Shown one piece after another: positions 34,201 through 43,771 of a stretch of DNA of 64,000 nt; position 1 is the stretch's first letter, and each line of letters begins with the position of its first letter. The DNA lies in assembly GCA_033239525.1 (NCBI GenBank), contig BSYO01000004.1:16096037-16160036 (forward strand), read 5' to 3'. The notes under the pieces are model-generated. The model did no database searches, was not told the origin of the DNA, and saw only the letters and a program-made list of their open reading frames with translations. A program made the translations under genes and the position numbers. The DNA is from Nepenthes gracilis (lineage: Eukaryota > Streptophyta > Magnoliopsida > Caryophyllales > Nepenthaceae).

Positions 34201-34795
34201 CTCAGGGGCTTTCTCCTCTAAATCTGCGTTTGGGATCTTCTGGGAGTCTAAAGCTGCGGTGGCATGGGCTTGCCTTGTCTGGGGGCATAAATGCATTCCG
34301 GCCCATGCCTTCATCCTCTGGTTAGATATCCATCTCAAACTCAACACCCTGGACCGAGTTGATAATTTCCTCCACATCCCGGCATCCTGTGCCCTATGCT
34401 CTAATGGAAGGGAAAGTCACAACCATCTCTTCTTTGACTGCCCGTTCTCCTCGGCCGTCTGGCGGCTCTTGCGCCTTAAAGCTGGACTTGTCTGGCCTCA
34501 CCCTGACTGGCCCTCCAATGTCCTGTGGGCTGCCAGCCGTTGGAAAGGAGGAAACCTCAAAGCTTGCTCTTTCCGCCTCACCCTCGCGGCTACAGTCTAC
34601 TACTTATGGAAGGAGAGAAACCAGCGTATTTTTAAGAATACTGCACGTACAGAATTTCAATTGGCAACTCAGATCTCAAATGCTGTTCGGGACAAATTAG
34701 AGAACTCTCTGATTTCTGTCGCGCTTACTGATAGACCAGTTTTGACCAGATGGAGTATCCCCCTTTCCGCTCTGAGATCGGACGCCGATCAGTGA
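31213..34795 (+). pseudogene. LINE ORF2 (endonuclease, RT, zf-RVT) with few breaks
   Basis: Starts MVNVACWNIRGLNG at 31213. Endonuclease blocks: VETR, WVGWD, GDFNAIR (about 31635) and LSDHSPCIL (about 31885). RT blocks: DFRPIACCN (about 32760), LRQGDPLSPYLF (about 33143) and the catalytic FADD at 33289-33300. zf-RVT: CALCSNGRESHNHLFFDC (about 34390). It ends SALRSDADQ without RNase H. Visible breaks: a stop at 31378-31380 where tryptophan is expected, a base loss near 32204, an extra T near 33240, a deletion of roughly 35-40 codons plus shift near 33765, and a base loss near 34107. Inactive, but the best preserved ORF2 here. Confidence 0.88.
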
Positions 34796-35210
34796 TTGTT
34801 TCTGCGGGGTTTTTTGGAGCCTGAGGTGCTGCTCGCTGTTTATGGTTGCTTTCCTCATCCTTGCATTGGGATTGGATTGGTTGGAGTCTCTCCCCCTGTC
34901 CTTGATATGATATTAAAAAAAAAAAAAACGCTCCTTCGCCGGATTGACCTTGCGTAGGCTGATTCCGGTGTCCCTTTTGCCGGAGTGAATCATTCGTCAT
35001 CCGGGGTGCTTTATTCTTACATCTTGTCGTCGGAGCAGTGTTGCTTTCTGCCGGAGTGCCTCCTTTTGTGAGAAAAAAAAACCTTCGCCTCTATGGAACC
35101 CGCTTTCCGGAGTCTTTGGTGAACTTCGATATCCGGAGTGCTTGCTTCTTTTATTTTGCGTCTCTGCCGCTGCTTTTGAGATTGCCGGAGTTCGGTTTAT
35201 CCTCTTCCAA

Positions 35211-35247
<37 letters not shown>

Positions 35248-35920
35248 CTCCGAAATCCGGAGTGGGAGAGCTCCGGAATCCGGAGTGAGTGTGTTAACTC
35301 CGGAATCCGGAGTGGATCCCAATAAAAAAAAAATTCTTGAGTGATTTTTTGGTCGATGAGTCTCTGTTGAAGATTCAGGAGTGAACTTTGTCCGGAGTGC
35401 TTCTTTAAACTTCCTTGGTTGGAGTATTGGATTCTCACATGGACGACGTGAAGTTTTCATCTTTGACGGAGTGATCTTGTTTTGCTTCCAGAGTGCAGGT
35501 GGTTCCTTTAGCTGGAATACTCTTTGTCTCCTTGGACGGAATGGCATAGCCAGAGTGAATTTCTGCGATTTGGACGGAGTGACTCGAAGCGTGGGTCTTT
35601 TTCCGGTGTGCACTCTTGTCTCCTTGGAAGGATTGGATAGGCAGCCCCGGAGTAAATTCTCTCCCTAATTGGTTGGAGTATGCTGAATCGTCTTGTTTCT
35701 CCAGGTGTGGCTTGCAGTCTCCGTGACGGAGGGGTTTTAGGCTATTTCATTCATAGTAACCGCATATTTTTTGTAATCTTTCTTAATGACTTGTGTCACG
35801 TGTTTAGGGGTTTCCCTTATTTCGATGTATTTTTTTCCAAGTCGGCAAAACACTTGGTAAAAACACAGTCTCTGTATATTTTAATTTAATTTAATACAAT
35901 GAATTACTTACCAAAAAAAA
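34796..35920 (+). other. Two-module LINE 3'UTR: short GT-rich part, A14, then CGGAGTG array
   Basis: The first module ends TTGATATGATATT plus an A14 run, which looks like the LINE's own former poly-A end. The second consists of CCGGAGTG-type repeats and carries the terminal hairpin and tail. A (TA)n microsatellite lies at about 35214-35241. The internal A-run suggests read-through or template switching that captured a second element's 3' end. Confidence 0.75.
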
Positions 35921-36865
35921 TATTACAGCCAACCAATAGAGTGGAGATGGAACAGCATACACCAAAGTTTCCAGTCCATCAGAGGGACACCAACTTCAGG
36001 AGCTGCCCACCATCAGTCAATGCATCTTCCAAACAAAGACTACAATAGCAGATCAACTCCAACCACCAACCTGTCCGGGTCACTTTCTTTTTTTTTGGTA
36101 AGTAAGTATTTTGGATTAACGGGAGAAAAAATTACAACAGCTATGTTTTATCTCAAAGTATTTTGACTTGGATTTAAAACATAAAATACTAGGGCATACC
36201 TCGAGCAACCGGTACATCAGATAATACCAAAATAGCCTCTAAGAGAACAACGTTCAACAGAAGAACAAAATATGTAATATGAAGTTACACAAAAGCAGAC
36301 ACTAAATCGTCAACAGTGCAAGGGCAACTTGCTGTTCAGCTGCAAACAACACCCGGCCAGATCACTTGCGGTGCATCCGGGCCCAGCTTCAGCATAGGAC
36401 ATACTGGCAACTGCCCAGTATAAGGAACACAAGCTGCACCAAGATCAGCTTCAAGTCCAGATTGAGCATCGGGCAAAGAAACGGCCAAAATCGAATTTAA
36501 CCACATCAGCGATGGCTCCCACCATGCCTCCAAATATTCCAGCAGCAACTTCAGCTCCCAGCATCAGGCCATCAGCTGAGATAACAGGAGCGTATTGTAT
36601 GCACATCAGCACACCAACCGGGCCAGAGAGGCCGCCAAATGCATTAGCAGGCACCAGCACTTGTCTCAACACAAGCACAGTGCATCAAATCGACAGGCAG
36701 CATCCGCAGCCTGCAATACAGCATCACTGGAAAAAATCCAACAAATCAGCAGCTAATTTCACAGCTGCAAGTAGATCCAGCAAACCATTCCAGGCCACCA
36801 CGATCAAATCACAGTAAGGACCTAACTAGGCAACCCAAATTGCACTTCAGCAGCCTACAGCAGCT

Positions 36866-37228
36866 CTAATCGGGCAGGTGGCGAGCATTATCAATGTTAG
36901 CCCTTTTGGCTAGCCTGCGTCTACGAGCCTTAGCCCTTTTCCATTCTTTATGTTGCAACTCCTCCATTTCCCGAAGGGAGGGCAAATAAGTGGTGCCCGG
37001 CTTCTTTTGGGGACCGTGACCAGCAGCCACCTCCCCGACAGGAGACACAACAGGAGGATTGAATTCCTCAGGATTACATGAGACAGGATGGACAGCGGAA
37101 TCAATTTGGTTCAAACAATATGTCCGAGCAATCCGAGAGATAGATTCAGGAGTAAAATCAGGATCAATCTCGGCTGACGGACCAGGAGCAACATTAACAG
37201 GTGAGGAAACATGGGCCAACACCAAATC
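36866..37228 (-). pseudogene. LINE ORF1 C-terminus with Arg-rich tail
   Basis: Late-ORF1 motif FTPESISRIARTY followed by a strongly basic stretch (HKEWKRAKARRRRLAKRA) and a stop. A near-copy is at 50175-51023. The basic tail replaces the CCHC zinc knuckle of the other subfamily and probably binds RNA (inference). After the stop only 3'UTR text follows, no ORF2 start. Confidence 0.78.
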
Positions 37229-39330
37229 TTTTTTTTTTTTTTTTGGTAAGTATTTTGGATTCATGGGAGAAAAAATTACAGACTAAATGTTTTAACTCCA
37301 AGTATTGTACTTAGAGTTAAAACATAAAGTGCTAGGGCATGCCCCGAGCAACAGTTACATCATAAGAGAAAACCATAAAGAACAGACACAAGAACCGAAA
37401 ATGGGAGTGACATCATTTTCACACTAGCAAGATCGTAGAAAACTACTCCTAAAACAACGAAGACGACACAGCAATCCATCTAGGATCTTCAACAGTACAG
37501 GAGCGTAAACCATAGACCAGACAGCAAGTCACCATGAGGGAGCATGCATAATAGCGCTTTCAATTGCTTCGGAGCAAGCAAGGCCAGCCGCACGCACCCA
37601 GCAAGATAAGCAGCACATCAGCCATGCTCATAGCCAACTGAAGTCTAGTAAGATCAATCCACAGCAAACGGAACCTCAATCCAGCATTCCAGCAAACAGA
37701 AAAAAAAGATTACAGCAAACCTTCAAAACCAGCAAAATCCAGCACCTCCGGGCAGCAACATGAGGTCTGTAGACAAAAAGCTGAATGCATGTAATACACC
37801 ATCAGCACCCAAAACCAATGTTTCAACCTGGTAAACCTGCATGCTTCAACATTTACAGCACCAGCAGCCAGTGAAAGGCCATCAACTTCCAGCAGGCTGT
37901 CAGGTCAAGACGGCAGTAAGCACAACAAATATGCCATCCCGTTACTTCATTTGCGAGCCAGTACATCAGATTTATCATCAGCCAAAATCGCAGAACTAGA
38001 ATATTTCCAGCCCAGCATAACAGACAGATTTCAAGCACAACACAGGGCAATCGGATTAGAGCAGCATACAGCATCAGCAGCCGATAACAGCTCCCAACAA
38101 TGGCCCGAACAGTTGAAACATCAGCAACATGGGGATTCTTCCAAACCACACCCAGGCTAACTATCAGCAGCTGCATCAAACCGCCAGTGCAATCCTTCAT
38201 AGTGGTCGGACAGCCAGAGATAACATAGTCCATACAATCAGCAGACCCAAATATCAATGAAGCATCACTTCAGCAGCCAAGGCAAAGCCAACAGTATACT
38301 CAGCATCGGGCCACCACAAATCCAAAAGGACTGCAGCATGCTGAAAATGAAGCACCAGGCAGCCGCTGAACCTGGCAACAGCCAGCAGACTGGGACCATA
38401 ATGCCATCCACATAATGCAAAATCCTCCCATTAATCCAAAAGAAACTGACCCCAAAAAAATAATGCCATCCCGAGCAGCTACCCACGCAGCTACCCATGT
38501 AACCCCAAGCAGCACAAAGCCATAAGTATATCAACCCAGCATCAGCAGCTGAATTTCCATCAGTAACCAAATGCAGCAAAATCATTAAATCCATGGTCGC
38601 ACCAGGTAGCAACACAAGCCGGTGTTAATAAACAAAAACAATGGCCATACTCCGACAGCACCATTGCACCAACCGCATTGCGTCCATCATTAAAGCTGGG
38701 CCAGCAGGTCTCCAACCACAGCCTCGCAAAAATAGCAACAATCTGCTCCCAGTGACTTACAAATAGAGGCACGGCAGCATCGCTTAGCACCATAATACTC
38801 CAGTACCAAAATCAGCAGCTCACAGGTCTCATCTACAGGTAGAACTAGCAGCAACCAGCAAACTGGAACACCACCAGCAGCGAGATCGGTCTCAGGCGGC
38901 AAATGAGGATGGCCACAGGTGTCAAATGAGAATGGCCACTTCAAACTAAAACGGCCCCACAGACGATCGGCAATTTGATGAAGTTGCCTACGATCGGCCA
39001 GCCAGCCACAAGGAAACAATCCAGTTACCTACCACAGCACCAGAGAGCCAGCAAAACCATTAGCAATGAGAACCGGCAATCACAGTCCTCAGAATGCTGA
39101 ATAGACCGAACAACACCATAATTCTATCTGGTGCAGCACACAGCACCCCATCTTCAAGCTCATTCCCAAAGAAAACAGGCACTGCAGATTTGCATAGCAA
39201 TATCAGCACCTAATCTGGCTGAGGCAGCCAGACAGTAGCACTCAAGAGAATGCAACATAAACACCACAAAGGAGCAACGATCACCAAAAGAACTACGCCA
39301 TCAGCCAGCGAATAAACCAGTCACCAATAT
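37229..39330 (-). mobile_element. 2.1-kb minus-strand 3'UTR element inside ORF1
   Basis: 14-bp TSD (GCCAACACCAAATC) at 37215-37228 and 39331-39344. T-run, GGTAAG, terminal stem-loop (about 37287-37323), CCCCGAGCA block, then an antisense-TGCTG body of about 1.9 kb. No recognisable ORF1 or ORF2. Short frames in both strands are compositional. Confidence 0.9.
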
Positions 39331-40092
39331 GCCAACACCAAATCATCTACTGCCACCACAAGGAGAGCGACAACAGCAGAGAGGGGGTCACAACAGGGCT
39401 TCTCTGCAGAAGGCACCTCACATTTCTCGTCATGGACACCAGCAGCAAGCATAGGCGCTGACGGCTGCATGTTGGATTTGGATATGAATTATTCTCATCC
39501 AATGCACATTGTAAAGCCGCGGACACACCATCAGCAACATTCGGAGCCACAAAATCAACATTAGAGATGCCAGGGGCATCAGAAGAATCAACAGCGTGAG
39601 GGCCAGCACCCAATCCAGAGACGGCCGAACTGCTACCAACTTCACAACAATCCAGCATCAACAGAGATGAACCAGCTTCAATCCCCTCAGCTCGATCTGA
39701 CAGTGCCGTCATGGGTGAGAAATCCTCCACACCCCCAGAAAAATCAGATTCTTGGACTGATTGCTCAGCGCGGCCAGAATCCATCTCCACTAAATCCAGA
39801 TCCTTAGAGGCATAAGCCACCTCCTTCAAATTAGCTGTAGCACCATCAGAACCAGAATTAGGCAATGAGGATGGGCCAGACTCGTGCCTCAGTGATGAGA
39901 CAGTCTCAGGTTGGACAGAAACCATCGGTCTCGAAGGGGAAAACCCAACATCAGCCGCACTGCCACCAGAATCCAGTGGTAGAGAAGGAGTTTTCCGCTT
40001 AGGCTTCGGATCCTCTGCCACCAAAATAGAGTAGCTCTGATTGGAACTACTATCCATCGAGCTACCATTAGGCTTCCAGTGATAGATTACCA
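39331..40092 (-). pseudogene. LINE ORF1 middle part (linker)
   Basis: The minus frame 40093-39347 begins at the YHWKP motif that closes DUF4283 (VIYHWKPNG), with no CCHC after it. It runs through a Ser/Asp/Glu-rich acidic linker (LVEMDSGRAEQSVQESDFSGG). The closest relatives are the linkers at 50184-51023 and 60372-60660. It joins the C-terminal piece at 36866-37228 once the insertion is ignored. Confidence 0.75.
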
Positions 40093-41929
40093 TTATTACT
40101 TCCAGTGATAGCTAGGGCATACCCCGAGCCAATGTACAACAAAAGACATCAAAATGATGAAACAAGAGTAAAGCCCCTTAGAGGGAATACACTCAACAAA
40201 ATACGGCCAAACATGAAGTCTGTCCATTTTAGAATACTAAGTCTTCAAACGTAACGACGTGCCCTCGGAACAGCAAAAAAACCGCTTGCCACTCCGGCCA
40301 AAGAGAAAGCCAACACAGCAACCAAAATCATCCATGAGCAACATAACCCAAACAGCCCGGCTCCCTGGAGCCCACTGTTCTCAGCAAGGCCAACCGGCCT
40401 GAATGAGCTTCCGCATCAAAAGCAGCTGCATTCTGCAATACAACAACACAACATCACGTTCTGCATTCTACAATGCAGCAACACAGCATTCATCAACTCA
40501 GCACAGCACAGCACAGTACAGCACAGCACACATCAAGCCCACCGCAGCATTCAAACCGGCAAGAAGGCAAACGAGCCTCAATTCCGAATTGGCAGTTGGA
40601 ATCAGCAATTGAAATCGGCAAGTAACCCTCAAAATGGGCAAAAGACACGCTAGTCCAAATCGACAATTGAATTCAGCAGTAAACCCCAAATTCCAAATCG
40701 GCCAGGACAAAAACGACTTTTATTCACAATTCCAAACCGGCAAATGACCTTCAAATCCAAATCGGCAATTGAGAACGCCAATAGAAATTGGCAGATAACG
40801 CACAATTCCAAACTGTATTTTAAGCGCAAGTTGAAATCGGCAGGTAACCCTCAATCTAAATCGGCATTTGAAATAGGCAATATACCTTCAATTCCAAACC
40901 GTCATTTAACCACAGTCGAAATCGGCAGGCATTAAACCCTCAATTCCAACATCGATCGAAGACGATCAGACAGACCCAATCCAGACTCCCGAGTACCAAA
41001 CCGGCACAACATGCGAGCAGGTCACACCAGCCAATCAGCAAATCGGCAGCTACAGCAATCAAAATCGGCAACAAAGGACAAAGGGTCCACGACAACCAGA
41101 ATCCAAACCGACCATCATCCCGAACACCGGGCACTAGGGAAGGAACAGCTTCGTCAGACGAAGAACCGAGCCAACAGGCAAGTCCTAAACCCCAAGCATA
41201 TACAACAAAGAGGATTCACCCATAATGACAGCCTACCCTCAGCTCAAGCCAGATGGGTGAACCGAGAAGAAGTGAAAGGAGAAACAGAGAGAGCAATCGA
41301 GGCCTCTGATGAAGATGCCAGCCGGTGACAACTTCAATCGACCGGGAACCACATGCATTTCAAATTTGAGATTTGAAATGCTTTTAGAGAGAAGCCAGAG
41401 CTTCTCTCACAAGACGAACGACTACATCACCCTTGAAGGAGACGACATCGTCGCCGAAATCGTTGCCGAAGAAGAAAGGTTTGGGAACAGAGAAGGAAAA
41501 GAAACCCCGGGGGGAATCAACGGCGCCACCAGGGGGCCGGCCATGCGGGCACTGGTGACGGCGAGAGCCAGCCAAGAGATAAGCCATCCCAATTGCATGA
41601 AAGCGAAACCAGCCCCATGCATGCTAAGCATCGAAACCGGCCTCGAGGACGCAGAGCTTCGAATCCTCAAGGACGCAGAGAAACGGACCGTACCGAGCTC
41701 GAAGCCTTAGAGGACGCCGACGACCGGGAGGGTAGAGAGCTGAAGACGGGAAACGGGAGGCAGCCTAGCGGAGCAAACCAGGAGACCGGCCGAAGGCCGG
41801 CTTCGGCGCCGCCCGGCCAGTGAAGGAGCGCCACTGCAACCGATTCAAATTTCAAAATGAAATTTGAAGAGTAGAGAGAAGCGAGAGCTTCTCTCTCTTG
41901 CAGACCGACCCCTTTGCCTTTGTACCTCT
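40093..41929 (-). mobile_element. Non-autonomous element with abnormal 3' end
   Basis: It separates two ORF1 pieces. On minus it has the 5'UTR hairpin (41871-41900), GGCGCCG core, a second 5'UTR-like hairpin (41385-41408), a CAGCA/GGCA-rich body, and the 3' block with CTAGGGCATACCCCGAGC. It lacks the terminal stem-loop, ACTTACC and A-run. Instead it ends in CTATCACTGGAAG, a 13-nt copy of adjacent ORF1 text (40074-40086 and 40099-40111). The flanking repeat is at most AGATTACC. Confidence 0.65.
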
Positions 41930-42685
41930 TAGATTACCTCCACCTCAACTGTCGATAGAGACATCTCAGATCCCATAGATACCCTAATCTTATCAGGGAG
42001 GATTATATCCCTATCCACTTCCACGCACATCCTTGCGGCGTGCATATAATTCATTCTAGCGGTTCGTGGATCAAGACAGAGTGGACGCCCCACACGACTT
42101 GCAATCCAACTTAAACCCAGCGGTGTCCAAAAATCAAATGGAACATTAAGAAGACCAATCCAAACAGGAACGGTCTTATGGGACTTACTTACCAAAAAAA
42201 AACGGTCTTATGGGACTCCTTATTCAAAACCATGCCAGGAGACCAACGCTTGAGGAGTAAGGATTTCCTCTGGATAGACCAAGACCGTGTGCCAAGCAAG
42301 CAGACATTTGAGCCTCAGAATCGAAACTGAAGAAGAAAAATCCCTTGCCATTAGTAGCAACGTGATTAATCCCATATCTAGCCCAGATGCTACAAGCAAT
42401 GGAGCTTACAGCCAAAAAGTGAGGAGGCTTTTCAAAGAAATACCCAACCAGAGTGGAGCCCCAGAACTCCCGACACTGCTAAGTAACTTCCTCCGGAGGA
42501 GAAATGAGGGGATCGACACCGTCGAGAGAAAGGGAAGGGAAATATTTTAGAGTGTCAAAAGGACGAACACTCCGGCTCTGAAAAGAACAAGACCTAGAAA
42601 AAGATTTGGGAAGATTTGAAGATGAACCAGAGTTCTTCTTGGTGACATCCGCCCAAGAAGGAGGAGCAGAACCATCATGCACAAG
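41930..42685 (-). pseudogene. LINE ORF1 N-terminal part (DUF4283), broken
   Basis: Blocks in order: PPSWADVTKK, FDTLKYFPSLSLDGVDPL, STLVGYFFEKPPHFLAV, GINHVATNGKGFFFFSFDSE, then after the micro-insertion VPVWIGLLNVPFDFWTPLG and SWIASRVGRPLCLDP. A stop near 42480 and a frameshift near 42285 break it, and the 15-bp insertion at 42186-42200 adds further disruption. Same subfamily as the copy at 60372-61600. Confidence 0.78.
42186..42200 (+). mobile_element. Micro-insertion: TACTTACC plus A-run only
   Basis: About 15 bp inserted between two copies of a 16-17 bp TSD (AACGGTCTTATGGGACT at 42169-42185 and 42201-42217). The A-run border is ambiguous by one or two bases. Only the last eight nucleotides of the family terminus were reverse-transcribed. 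It is the clearest case of near-abortive target-primed reverse transcription in the window. Confidence 0.92.
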
Positions 42686-43270
42686 GTCGTTCCGGAGACC
42701 ATCGGATTTCAGGGAAGACAGAAAAGGAGCATCGGGAGCCGGTTATAGGGGGACAGCCGACCGCCTTAGCTGCGGGAAATCGATCGTGTCAACCTGCCGC
42801 TTCGATTGCTGTACGGAGGTCGAAGGGGAAGGAAGACCAAGGGAGACAGGCCAGAGGGCGGGCCAGAGGAGACCCCTAGAAGCCCGGCCATGGCCGGCAA
42901 CGGCGCCGCCGTAGACGGGAGGAGCGCCTGGATTGAATTCGAATTTGAAATCGAGGAGAGAAGAGAGAGTTTCTCTCTCTAGCGAATTTGAAATCGCTTG
43001 TGCATAAGAAGCTCTCAGGGTGAAGGGACAAATCCAGAATTTATCTGCTAAGAAGGATAAATTCCTCATCGAGTAACTCAACCAGAGACCAGCAACAGCA
43101 AACAAAATATGACAGCAAATCCCTCAGCAAACCAATGGGACCAAAGTTCATCATGCATGAAAAGACAAAAGAGATTATGGAGAAGCTATGCCCAACAGCA
43201 TACACCCTAAAGGAGCCCCGCTCCATTGCCAATCCATAAGCAGCTTTTATTTACATCCGAAGAGACACCA

Positions 43271-43660
43271 TCAAAGGGCCAAAGCTCCCGGGGAAGCCTT
43301 GGGTTTTTTGGGTTTTTTCTTTTTCCGTGGTTTTGAAGGCGTCCAAGATTCACTCTCCAAAGCCAACGCCTCATTGACGCTTAAAAATTTCTCTGTGGAG
43401 TAAACCATGGTCCGACCCACTGAAATTTCAGCAGAAGACACACCAGGTTTTACAGATTCGGAACCCACATGCTTGAACGAATCCAAGCCATACTTTTTTG
43501 TTATACGTCAAATAGAGATAGGAGTACACTCACTATCTGTATCAGTTTCGGGGCCCGACCTTTTGGGGAGCGCAATAGGGGGGCCACCCATTCTACCGGT
43601 TGCATTTGAAAGGCAAACCGATCGGCCGGGAGCTAAGGGAAAAACTAATAATCTAAAACC
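43271..43660 (-). pseudogene. LINE ORF1 C-terminal fragment, second copy
   Basis: Minus text repeats that at 16530-16800: the GLDSFKHVGSESVKPG-like block, then the Lys-rich PSKPRKKKKPKKPKASPG tail. It extends further upstream (to about 43650) into linker sequence. It is the 5'-most surviving part of the old element that starts at 18585, and its extra length shows that the 16800 end of the other copy is a true 5' truncation. Confidence 0.7.
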
Positions 43661-43771
43661 ATTTATAACCCTAGAGAGAGGGTTTCTCCCCCTTCTCTCT
43701 AACTTTCAAATTTCGAATTTGAAATTTTAACCTAACGCTCCTCCCGTCGCAGGCAGCGCTCGTCGTCAGCC

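Larger units (their letters stand above)
29306..35920 (+). mobile_element. 6.6-kb SINE-headed LINE with ORF1, ORF2 and CGGAGTG 3'UTR
   Basis: 15-bp perfect TSD (TATTACAGCCAACCA) at 29291-29305 and 35921-35935 encloses the whole unit. Order: tRNA-related head (29306-29479), LINE 5'UTR with GGCGGCGCCGGCCATGGCC (about 29560), ORF1 (29787-31220), ORF2 (31213-34795), a short 3'UTR ending in A14 (about 34916-34929), a CGGAGTG module (34930-35760), a terminal stem-loop (CCAAGT...ACTTGG, loop CGGCAAAAC, about 35838-35859) and TTACTTACC plus A8. It is the most complete element here, but both ORFs carry several breaks. Confidence 0.9.
36083..43017 (-). mobile_element. ORF1-only LINE (minus) with three insertions
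   Basis: In element sense: 5'UTR (43017-42880) with the hairpin CTAGAGAGAGAAACTCTC (42955-42983) and GGCCATGGCCGG core, ORF1 in pieces (42685-42201, 42185-41930, 40092-39331, 37228-36866), then directly a TGCTG 3'UTR and the terminal stem-loop and tail at 36083-36160. ORF2 is wholly absent. Inserted into it: 42186-42200, 40093-41929 and 37229-39330. The flanks show no clean TSD, and about 12 bp of target seem lost relative to the related sequence at 16262-16275. Confidence 0.78.
18585..43660 (-). mobile_element. Old minus-strand element carrying a chain of nested insertions
   Basis: The 3' end is the T-run at 18585 followed by GATAAGTAAG. Its own body survives as 18600-19261, 22619-22749, 22959-23203, 23315-23351, 25233-25495, 28996-29037, 29273-29290, 35936-36082 and 43018-about 43650. 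Order and identity were checked against the related element at 15640-16800: shared landmarks include CACGGGATCCGCACC, TTGCCATGAAAGG, ACATATGTTGGCAAC and CCTGTCCGGGTCAC. It ends with an ORF1 fragment. No TSD was found for it. Confidence 0.6.

Noticed and set aside
35213..35241. Promoter TATA signal in the (TA)n run
   Set aside because: It is a plain dinucleotide microsatellite inside a 3'UTR module with no gene start nearby.
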